Shown: one piece after another, positions 55,300-64,000 of the stretch
Position numbering within the stretch: position 1 is the stretch's first letter
How the letters are laid out: every line of letters starts with the position of its first letter
Assembly: GCA_035235625.1 (NCBI GenBank)
Contig: CP141140.1
Location: forward strand, 26,122,685 to 26,186,684
DNA length: 64,000 nt
Direction of reading: 5' to 3'
From: Saururus chinensis
Taxonomy: Eukaryota > Streptophyta > Magnoliopsida > Piperales > Saururaceae
Program-made: the position numbers and the translations under genes
Notes under the pieces: model-generated
Seen by the model: the letters and a program-made list of their open reading frames with translations, nothing else
Databases searched by the model: none
What the model was told of the DNA's origin: nothing

Positions 55300-56369
55300 C
55301 ATATGATGACTAGCACCCGTGTCAGGAAGCTAGTCAGTCTCATGCTGACCTCCCATTTGCATGGCGGAAAAGGAATGAATGGTAGGCGAGAGATCACTAT
55401 CATCAGCTTGACAAACATTAGCCTTGTGATTTGTAAACCCACATCGATAGCAAGTAATGCAAGACTTGGGAGCTGTAGAGGAAGGCGATCCACCAAGGTG
55501 AGAGACACCGCTAGAAGCACCAGCATGCCCACAAGAAGAGACAAAACCTTTATGGGACTTAGATTCATCTTGGCAATGACCACCATGGCCACGACCACCC
55601 TTTTGAGGATGTTGAGACCCACGACCACGACCACTGCGATGGGAGGAAAGTTGCGACTATCGGTCGGAATAGAAGGCCACAACAGAGTCTCCAGAGGGAT
55701 GAGCATGTGCCAAACATAGTTTAAAGTTAAGTAATAAAGAAACAACTTCATCAAGAGAGGGCCATAACCTCATAGTATTAACGGCAGCCACAATGGGATC
55801 AAATTCGGGGCCTAAGACATGAAATAGCAAGTCAACAAGATCGTAATCAGCAATGAGCTTACCAGCACTAGCAAGAGCAAGGCCTTTTGCTTTCTGAGTA
55901 TACTCAGTGATACTCATAGCACCCTTAGACAAAGTTTGAAGTTTCATCTTCGTTTGAGAAACAGGACCGCGGGAATGAAGGCCATATAACTGCTCCCACG
56001 TGGTCCATACTTCATGAGCAAAAGTACCATGAATCACCTGAGTGAGAACTCCCTCCCTTAGACAAGGATGTGACTAAGTAGGCAAGTACCTTTTGATCCA
56101 AGAGAATCCATGTGGCAAACATAGGATCAGGCACTTGTTCTTCCGCAACCAGCATGGTTGAAGGCAGGCAAGGCATAGAACCATGAATGAAGCCAAGATG
56201 TCCATGAGAGCGCAAGACAAGAAGACCTTGGGCTTTCCAGGAGAAGATAATTCAAAAAGGAGGAGAGCTTAATAGGAATCTTTTGTGTGATATTCTTAAT
56301 TGTAGGCAGAGAGAAAGTCGCCATGTAAGCAACACTTGAAGAGGTAGAACTAGAAGAAGGGCACGCCAT
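55300..56369 (-). pseudogene. Copia 3 gag and protease, broken
   Basis: The gag start is MACPSSSSTSSSVAYMATFSLP (start at 56369). After frameshifts, 55657-56037 carries the UBN2-type gag core VWTTWEQLYGLHSRG, QTKMKLQTLSKGAMSITEYT and DLLFHVLGPEFDPIV. A zinc knuckle CYRCGFTNHKANVC is readable near 55427-55468, and a protease active site LPDTGASHHMT near 55310-55345, just after a stop where the family has Trp. The catalytic D-T-G is intact. Confidence 0.8.
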
Positions 56370-56383
56370 GAGAGGATCGAACT

Positions 56384-56395
56384 AGGCTGATACCA
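56384..56395 (-). promoter_or_regulatory. Primer-binding site of copia element 3 (initiator tRNA-Met)
   Basis: Minus-strand TGGTATCAGCCT adjoins the LTR. TGGTATCAGAGC is the usual copia site complementary to initiator tRNA-Met; the last bases have drifted. Confidence 0.75.
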
Positions 56396-56541
56396 TGTGA
56401 AGCAATATGAAAATCCCCTTGATTTGGTTTTGCCTTTTTATTTCAATTTATATGACATATCTATACACATATACAAGGAAAGAATATTAATTACATAACA
56501 AACATTCCAAGATTTTCTCAATTAAACATAATCTCATAACA
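56396..56541 (-). repeat. LTR of copia element 3, about 146 bp
   Basis: On the minus strand TGTTATGAGATTATG...CTTCACA, opening TG and closing CA next to the primer-binding site. The short length suits RE1-like elements. On its other side (56542-56551) the minus strand reads GAGTGGAGAA, a purine tract of the kind that precedes a 3' LTR. Confidence 0.65.
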
Positions 56542-56837
56542 TTCTCCACTCATTGGGCAAATCTAGTTGTATCTTCAATCAAGGTGTGGTGCCAAATTTG
56601 TTTTTTAATAAATTGCTAGCAATGCACGTGTGCTAGCATAGACCCAAGAGTGAGATAGTGTGGTCCATCATTCATTTGTCCTAATACTAGGTTCATGTTC
56701 TTTGTTTGCCATTAATTTCATGGAGATGCAGCTCCTCTGGTCAATTAGGTTACGAGGCTACACCTTTTTTTTCTATTATTTCCTCTCGTAGTGTCATTCT
56801 CTTCATTTCTTGCATATTATCTATAAGATCCAACTGC
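56542..56837 (-). other. Sequence beyond the copia-3 LTR, possibly 3' internal end of a second copy
   Basis: Minus strand ends ATTTGCCCAATGAGTGGAGA directly before the LTR, as expected of copia 3' internal sequence plus purine tract. No RNase H coding can be recognised upstream of it, so the assignment is tentative. Confidence 0.35.
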
Positions 56838-56907
56838 AACTTATGCACTAAAAATTAATTTATTTTAAAAAATTAAATATAATTATTAATTTAAGATGGA
56901 GGGAGTA
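56838..56907. mobile_element. Half of a Stowaway-like MITE, copy 4
   Basis: The right end in reverse complement is TACTCCCTCCATC, the canonical Stowaway terminus, with the AATTATATTTAATTTTTTAA arm and palindromic centre. The left arm ends at the centre (GCACTAAAAA). Confidence 0.65.
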
Positions 56908-56924
56908 TATGCTGACCTTCCTCT

Positions 56925-57397
56925 CTCTCCTCTCCCTCTCCTCTCTCTCCTCTCTCTCTCCCTCTCCCTCACCCTTTCCCTTTCCTCTCTCTCCTCTAAT
57001 TTTATTTTTTTATGATTTTTTAAAAAATTAATTTTAAAAATAAATAAATAAAATAAAATAAATCCTATTATCGACGTATAGAAATATACATCGTTAATAC
57101 GTATACTTTTTAATTAATAATTAATAACTATTAGCGAAGCTTAAAACAAATGTCGCTAATAGTTATAATTTTTTTCTTTTTTTATTTAAAATATATATCT
57201 TTTAGTGACGTTTGTATAAAATGTCATAAATATTTGCAACACTCATAATAAAGTGTCGCTAATATCTAACTATTAGCGACATATATATTTATGCATTGCT
57301 AATAGTTGATTTTATTGTGACGCTTTTTATGCGTCACAAATAGTTATTTTTAGTGACGCTTGGTTTTGCGTCGCTAATACTATATTTTGTTGTAGTA
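56925..57397. mobile_element. CACTA-2: truncated CACTA end inserted in copia element 2
   Basis: In reverse complement the right end reads ACTACAACAAAATATAGTAT and then TTAGCGACGCAAAACCAAGC, almost the same as the left end of the CACTA element at 1461. The outermost base is A instead of G (57397). Subterminal TTAGCGACG/CGTCGCTAA words fill 57060-57390, and a polypyrimidine tract (56925-56997) corresponds to the polypurine arrays of the complete element. The other terminus is missing. It interrupts the last codons of copia-2 RNase H. Confidence 0.8.
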
Positions 57398-60300
57398 CAT
57401 ATTTGCCGAATTGTCATTTGTATGAATCTATTCTAGGGACAACTTCTTCTCCTCCATTAGCTTTTTGATAAAGTGGTACTTAATTTTAATATGCTTCGTC
57501 TTGGCATAGAATGAACTATTTTGGGCTAATGCAATAATGCTATTATTATCATAATATAGAATACACTTCCCTTTTGTCATCCAAGTTCTTTTAGGAAAAT
57601 TTTTAACCACAATAGTTGTTTGTTGGTTTTAGTTACTGCAACATATTCTGCTTCTAAGGATGTAGTAGTTACCTACTTTTGGAACTGCAATTGTCAGGCC
57701 ATTGCATCACTGCCAAGGGTAAATACAAATCTCATAGTGCTATGCCTGCTATCTATGTCACCTCCATACTTTGAATCAACAAAACCAACCAGTCTAATAT
57801 AAGAATGTCTACCAAAGCATAAGGTCATACCTGAAGAACCTCTTAGGTATCTAAAGATCCACTTCACCATCTCCCAATAAGTCCACCCTAGGTTTTCCAT
57901 AAACCTTGCCGTCTGATTGACTGGATAAGAAATGTTTGGCATAGTATAGGTAGCAGCATACATAAGGGACCCAACTACTAAGGCATATGAAATGTTATTC
58001 ATGTGAGCTTTCTCCTCATGAATCTAAGGAGGCTGCTCCTAAACGAGTTTAAAATGAGATACCAAGTGTGTACCCACTGGCTTATCAATTTACATGTTGA
58101 ATTTCATAAGAACCTTTTCAACATAATCTATCTAAGACAACTTCAGTACTCTCTTCTTCTTGTCTCTAGAAATTATCATGCCAAGAATCTACTTTGACAG
58201 TTGTAGATCCTACATGACAAATTTATGAGACATATGCTTCTTAAGATTATCAATCTCATATAGATTAGCTCTTGCAATCAACATATCATCAGTATAAAGC
58301 AGTAATATAATGTATGATATTGCTAGCTTCTTGTAATAACAACAATGATTATAATGACATCTACAAAACCTAACATCCTGCTTGAAACTATCAAACTTTC
58401 AGTACCACTATCTTGGAGATTGTTTTAGGTCATATAAACTTTTAAACAACCTACATACCAAGTCATTTTTTACTTCCACAGCATAACCTTAGGGCTGGAG
58501 CATGTAGATTTATTCCTTCAAATCACCATGTAGAAATGTTATTCTTACATCTATTGCTACAATAAACAACACCATTCTAATTGTATCAATCCTCATAACT
58601 AGAGAAAAATCAATTTCATATCTCTGTTCAAAGCCCTTGACTATCAGTCTAGCCTTAAACCTCTTATTATCATCTTATTACTATTTTAATTTGTAGACCC
58701 ACTCGTTACGCAACGCCTTCTTACTCTCAGGTAGCTCAATCAGTTCCCATGTCTAATTGGACATAAGTGAGTCCATCTTATCATTTATGACACGTTCCCA
58801 CTCAACTCAAGTATTTATCCCGCATACTTCTTCAAAGCTCTCAGGCTCACCACTATCAGTAAGCAACATATAATTTATGCTGAGATTAAAACTATGTTTT
58901 TGCACACTTGGAGATGGATCAAAGATCTTCTTTGCCTTTCTCTGTCTAGAGGAGGTGTGGGGCCATTGGGTCATACTTAGATTGACTTGCTCACCTTCTT
59001 GGTCATCCTGACTGTCTGGCGTGTTAGTCCCCTAAACACATGCTCAATGTTTGGAAGGGAGGCACTAGATGTGTAGTCAGCATCAAGTTCAACAAATTCT
59101 TTAGCAATTTTCTTCCCCTTTTATTTAACTAGGTGGTGCTTATAGGGCTCATTCTCATGGAACACCACATCTATACTTCTAAGTACCTTCTTTTGGACCG
59201 GATCCCATAACCTATTTCTAAATATATCCCCTCATATCTAAGAAAGTAACAATTGTTAGATTTAGAATCCAACTTGCCTCTATTTACTGCCTCAATGTGA
59301 ACATAACATGCACAACCAAACACTCGTAAGTGGTCAAAGAAAACTTGCTTCATCATTCATACTTCCTTGGGAAGTCCTCATCCAATGTATAAGATGGGGA
59401 CCCATTAATCAGATAAGCTGCAATATCAATAGCATAGGTCCAAAACATAGGTGGTAGGCCACAGTGGAGTCTCATGTTCCACGCCCTCTCTAGAAGAGTT
59501 TGGTTCATCCTCTCAGCAACACTATTATGCCTAGGCTATCTCGGTGTGGTTAGCAACCTACAAATTTTATTTTTGTCACAGAAGGACTCAAATTCTCTGC
59601 CACAATACTAGCCACCGTTGTCTAATTTGAGACATTTCAACTTTTGCCCTGCCTTATTCTCAACAAGCAATTTATATTTTACAAATACAGAAAAGACATC
59701 AAATTTTAGTCTACAGAAATAAACCCATAACTTGTGAGAATCATCATCAATAAAAGTGATAAAATAGCATGCACCACCAAGAGAGGGTACTTGGGCTAGC
59801 CCCTAGGCATTTGTGTGAACAAGAGCAAGATGCTCATTCTTCTTGTCAGGTACTAATTTTGAGAAAGTTATTTTTTTTTTGGTTTCCCATGACACAATCG
59901 TCATAGAAGCTCAAATCCACACTCTTTAATCCCGGTATCTTCCTATTACTCTGAAGTGCCTTCAACCCTTTCTCAGACATATGTCTTAAGAGTCTATACT
60001 ACACTTGGGCATAAAACAAGTCCTGATGCAACTGAGATAGAACTTCTAAATCAACTAGCAAGTAGATAAAAAGTATCAATTTTCTTCCCCTTAACAATCA
60101 CCATGGCATCCGTAGCCATTTTTTAACAGTAATCCAAAAACTAAGTGGTGATGCTACACATGGCTAATTGGCCAACATAGATGATATTCTTGGTTAGATG
60201 GGGAACATGTCTGGCATTATTTAATAAGAACAATGTGTCATTTTCTTGTTTCAAATTAATATCACCATTTCCAATGATTTCACAAGCCATGTCATTGCCT

Positions 60301-61724
60301 AAGTAAACTTTTACCAAATCACTAGACACATAATTATCAAACAAATCACTCCTAAAAGTAACATAAAAAGATGCACGACTATTAATTTTCTAAGATTCAC
60401 ATTTATGGCCCATTTAGGAGGCACTTTCCGCCATTGGAAAGCGATTTGTTTACATTGGAAATCGTTTTTCAGGCTAAAAACCGTTTGGAAGGGCCATTTA
60501 AAGTTAAAATAGCTTTTTTGGCTGAAATCACCTTTTGGCTCAATTCACACCATATTGACCCAAAATCTAATTTCTTCGAGGACTCTCCTCCTGAGGAGAT
60601 TTATTGAAGAAAGCCATTTCTTTTTTGATATGATGTGAAAAGACATTTCACCCATCATATCTTTTGTGTGATAATTATGTTGGAGGATATTTGTGTCATT
60701 TTACACACAAAAATTAGAAGTGAGCTAAAATCTGATTTTTCTTTAAAATCATCAAAATAAACTCTAACCAAACATCTTCCATTTTTGCTTTTTTTGACAA
60801 AAAATGATTCGAATAAATATTCATTTTATTTCTACTCAAAATCGTTTAGCCAAACTGGCCCTTACTTTCACAAGACAATATCATGCATTCATCACCATCG
60901 ACGACACTAACAACATGAGCATTCTTATTAGTATTATTAATACCTCTATCACGTGATGCATTCTTGTAATCACATTTAACATTACCGTTTGGCCACAATT
61001 TCAACACTTGTCATCATTCTTCTTTCTCTTAGACTTGGAATGTGATCGCCGGGACTTCCTTTACCTCCACACTATTTTATCCTTAGCAACCTCTGTAATC
61101 AAAGCTTAAAGCCAACCAAGATGAGGAATTGGCACCTTTGCGTTGTGTTTCCTCTGCCAATAACAAACCACAAACATCATTCAATTTAGCTCGATCGGTA
61201 GAATGAGAACTATAAACAACCACCTTAAAGGATTCCCAATCAACAGGTAGAGATTTTAATAATGCAATTAACTGAATATCCTCATTAAATTTAACTTTAA
61301 CAATATCTAATTGATTAAGCAAGTCATGAAAGGAGTTCAAATGTGTAGAAACATCATCATCATCAACCACCTTCAAATTAAAGAAACGAGCACTAATGTA
61401 CCTTGTTTGTCGAAGAGGAGTTCGCATACATCGATGTAAGGAGATCGAAACATTTCTTCGTTGTCTATGCCTTCAAGATATTTGAAGCAATGGATGAGGA
61501 AATAGACAATTGAACTGCTTCTAACGCCTTCATATCAAGCAACGCCTAAGTGATTCCTCCATATCCTTGGCTACGTGCCAAATATCGGAAGATGCAACTC
61601 TTTCTGATAAAGATACTCCTCTATCTACATGCACCAAAACCCATAATTCTAGCTTGTGAACCTCTCGATCTTAAACTTTTTGTCTTTTATCAACGTCTCG
61701 TTCACCCAAACTTGAAGCTTCCAT
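57398..61724 (-). mobile_element. Copia element 2 internal region, badly decayed
   Basis: A relative of copia element 1 in the same orientation, recognisable throughout: gag start MEASSLGERD at 61724, gag core with STHLNSFHDLLNQLD and LIALLKSLPVDWESFK (61083-61427), protease/pre-integrase (60141-60344: YVSSDLVKVYLGNDMACEIIG), integrase (59171-59356: DHLRVFGCACYVHIEA), RNase H (57694-58002: LMYAATYTMPNISYPVNQ; 57428-57610: YYDNNSIIALAQNSSFYAKT). Between these, similarity to copia 1 continues at DNA level with stops and indels. A MITE interrupts the protease region and CACTA-2 removes the 3' end. Confidence 0.88.
60406..60861. mobile_element. PIF/Harbinger-like (Tourist-type) MITE, 456 bp
   Basis: Flanked by TTA at 60403-60405 and 60862-60864. 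The left end is TGGCCCATTTAGG and the right end, in reverse complement, is GGGCCAGTTTGGC. A 3-bp TWA target is characteristic of PIF/Harbinger. The related copia element 1 has the uninterrupted sequence at the matching site (about 34118), which confirms the insertion boundaries. No coding. Confidence 0.8.
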
Positions 61725-62450
61725 ACCAATTTTTGTAGACTATAATGCCTACTAGAGTCAATCTTACTTATAGTCTACGTAGATGTGGGATTTTTATGAG
61801 GAACATAAATGATCAAGAGAAAGAATAAACGAGAGAGAGAGAGTACGCTAGGGTTTATGTTGTTCAGCAATGGTGCCGACGTCCAGGGGATCACACAATT
61901 TCTACTATGCAGCAAGGAAAATGGTACAAGATGATTACAAGCTTCTCCAGCCTCTTCAATTGCCAACCACCTAGTCCTAAGGAAGAAGAAGAGTCTTCTT
62001 ATACCCCATAGGGATGTACAAATTTATATTAATCTATTTAGGAAATGAAATCTCTAACTAGTTAATAAGGAAGAGTCCAAATCGGGGGATTCTGGAATTT
62101 ACCACGTCCATTGATTAATTGCTATGCACTAGTGATCGATCGTTCTTCACATCGGCTGCTTCTGGTCCTACAAGCAATGATTGCACTGGATGCTGATCAA
62201 TTGCCCATCTCTAGACTTAGTTTCTTGTGTAATGAAATTAGGTATAGATTGATCACTCTTGGCTCTGATCGACCGCCCAACGCCTCGGCTTCGTTTTCAA
62301 CGTGAGTGATTTGGGTGCTGATCGATTGCTCCAATGATCTTCTCTGATTTAGCAAAATGGGGTCTGATTAATCACTCTGGCTTAGTGATTGATCACCCCT
62401 GTTTGATTTGTCTTTCATAGCTCACACTGAGGCTAGTATCTGCTGGATAA
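61725..62450 (-). repeat. 5' LTR region of copia element 2 (outer edge unknown)
   Basis: The minus strand reads CTACA followed by AAAATTGGTATGGAAGC at the LTR/internal junction (plus 61716-61738). The TGGTAT core resembles a drifted tRNA-Met site and overlaps the gag ATG. The region shares GTCCAGGGGATCACA with the copia-1 LTR. The outer limit is not definable without a partner LTR. Confidence 0.5.
62135..62400. promoter_or_regulatory. Degenerate GATCGATC-type motif cluster
   Basis: One exact octamer in GTGATCGATCGTTC and at least six decayed forms: GCTGATCAATTGCCC, AGATTGATCACTC, CTGATCGACCGCCC, GCTGATCGATTGCTC, CTGATTAATCACTC and GTGATTGATCACCC. Many differences from TGATCGATCGCCC are transitions at CpG. 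Confidence 0.45.
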
Positions 62451-63337
62451 ATGTAAAAAGAAACATAAAAGATGTAAAGATCCGCTAAATTCTACTATGG
62501 CCAATATCTTAGATCTTGACAAGAAAACTTGGAATAACCAACTCATTCAAGGTAGCTGGAACACCGGCATAGCAAATAAAATCTTGGCAACACCTTTTGA
62601 TCGAGAGGGGTAAGATGCATCATTTTGGAATCAAATTTCCATAGGGAAATTTTTTGTATCTTCTGCTTAGTGGGTTATCAATGGTCAACCCGCCTATACT
62701 GAATGAATATGGGGATTAATTAGTTGGTTTGTTTGAGGGAAGGTGAGGTCTTTGTGGTTGAGGTTCTAGTATGTTTAGTAGTTTTGAATTCAATCTATGT
62801 CATAACTTTGATCTCCTTTGATAAATGATGGTACATTTGAATTGGTACTCCATTGCTAGCTTACTATCTATTTTTATTTTGTTTGATTCTGCCCTTAGTA
62901 TTGTTGTTTGGTTTGATTCCCCATATAAATGTTGTCCGCTTTTGCTTTCTCTAGACTAGTGATCAATATCATATCATATTACTATATAAAACAAATTGAG
63001 TAGCTATTGAACATTCATTTTTAGACAATTTACCCACGTTTTTTACCCTTATTTTTAATTTTACCTATATTTTGTATCCTTATGCCCTTTAATACAAGTT
63101 TGAATTGGTATGTCATTTGAGGATATTTTAGTAAAATCATATATTGGTTGCTAATAGGACATGGACCTTATTTTTTAGGTTATATTGAGGAACTCATATT
63201 CTCTTGTTTTTAGTATCACTAAAAAGCTCTAAACGAGCTCTATCAAATGAGATTCCACATAACTATATTTTCTTAAACTTTTTTGTAGGTGAGACATATA
63301 TAGCACACTTCTCAATAATAAATTTTTATAATTGTGT

Positions 63338-63340
<3 letters not shown>
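62451..63340. other. Unassigned AT-rich sequence
   Basis: No supported gene or transposon terminus. Confidence 0.4.

Positions 63341-63343
<3 letters not shown>

Positions 63344-63416
<73 letters not shown>
63344..63416. repeat. (TA)n microsatellite
   Basis: About 36 TA dinucleotides. Confidence 0.97.
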
Positions 63417-63420
<4 letters not shown>

Positions 63421-64000
63421 ATTTGCATATTTTTAGTGTCATTGAAAAACCCCCAGATAGCTCTATCAAATGAGACCCGTCACCAAACTAATCATAAATA
63501 TGAATAATGTACTCTAGCCCAAAGTCTTTCAATATCATTGTCTTTGCCGACTTATGACATAATATTTAACCTATAAGATATAAAGTCACAATTGCTTACT
63601 AAGAGTATATGAATTAATATAGAGCTTGTGTATAACTTATGATTCTCAAAGGATAGTGATATTCCTATACCCACTGTTCTACACCAATAGGCCATACACC
63701 ACACTTAGGATAGAGAAAAGTGAATCTCATGACGTCAAGTGGCACCCACCTTCCCCATTTAATCGAAGGTGGTATAAGGCATGAATATGAATATTATTTT
63801 TCATCCTCAAAACATTGTATTGTAACTATAGCTAGCATGCAAGAGAAACATTTCTTCAATACATATCTTATTTCTAATTTATTTTATTTTATCTTATTTA
63901 ATTTATATTTACGTACATAATACATGTGCATTCTTCTTAGTTTTAATCAAAAATTTTGTGAGTCTTTGGCAGTGGAGTGAACTTTCAAATGTTATTGCTA
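63417..64000. other. Unassigned sequence to window end
   Basis: No supported gene. AAAAGCTCTAAACGAGCTCTATCAAATGAGA-like text at 63220-63251 recurs in altered form at 63447-63470 (CTCTATCAAATGAGA), flanking the (TA)n tract. Confidence 0.4.

Larger units (their letters stand above)
53431..56541 (-). mobile_element. Copia element 3 (RE1-like), 3' truncated in RT
   Basis: From right to left on the minus strand: LTR (56396-56541), primer-binding site, gag, zinc knuckle, protease, integrase, start of RT. RT ends around 53441 at the TTCGAGC repeat, and RNase H and the 3' LTR of this copy are absent. The sequence style (NKTWTLLPPSPHHVIGCKLV) is that of RE1/RE2-type plant copia elements. Confidence 0.85.

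Overview
The window looks like an intergenic, transposon-filled stretch of a plant nuclear genome, almost certainly a dicot-type angiosperm. The evidence is plant LTR retrotransposons (an Athila-type Ty3/gypsy element primed by tRNA-Asp, three Ty1/copia elements, a chromovirus-like fragment and a 3.3 kb solo LTR), CACTA DNA transposons with plant-type CACTACAACAAAA termini, Stowaway and PIF/Harbinger-type MITEs, and decayed pieces of two plant nuclear genes (MAP65 and an organellar ribosomal protein L7/L12). The species cannot be named from the sequence. I found no intact host gene, rRNA, tRNA or CRISPR.

Layout. 1-1460: repeat remnants and a (TA)n tract. 1461-5957: a complete non-autonomous CACTA element with a 3-bp target duplication, carrying polypurine macro-repeats and a GC-rich segment. 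6046-6320: an L7/L12 pseudogene. 6330-10073: low-information DNA holding two dispersed repeats (B1, C1). 10074-22341: a 12.3 kb Athila-like element with 1,420-bp LTRs, broken gag-pro-pol and an extra 3' ORF. 22508-23530: a repeat followed by CACTA-like subterminal sequence. 25985-27502: a MAP65 pseudogene with recognisable exons on the minus strand. 28170-29090: an En/Spm-type transposase remnant. 30454-34735: copia element 1 (minus strand, 5' truncated). 36120-37400: a decayed tandem repeat of about 310 bp. 38116-41437: a solo LTR with a perfect 5-bp target duplication. 42570-47600: dispersed repeats C2, D1, B2 and D2. 49250-50222: a chromovirus-like integrase tail with its 3' LTR. 52233-53441: GGGTA-rich hAT-like DNA and a TTCGAGC-rich repeat. 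53431-56551: copia element 3. 56925-57397: a truncated CACTA end inserted in copia element 2 (57398 to about 62450), which also holds a PIF/Harbinger-like MITE. 63344-63416: a second (TA)n tract.

No operon or pathway can be described. The history is one of nested insertion and decay. The observation I consider most worth following is a palindromic GATCGATC motif, in clusters with similar flanking bases, that recurs in the LTRs of three otherwise unrelated retroelements in this window. All identifications come from reading the sequence and translations by eye; no database search was possible.
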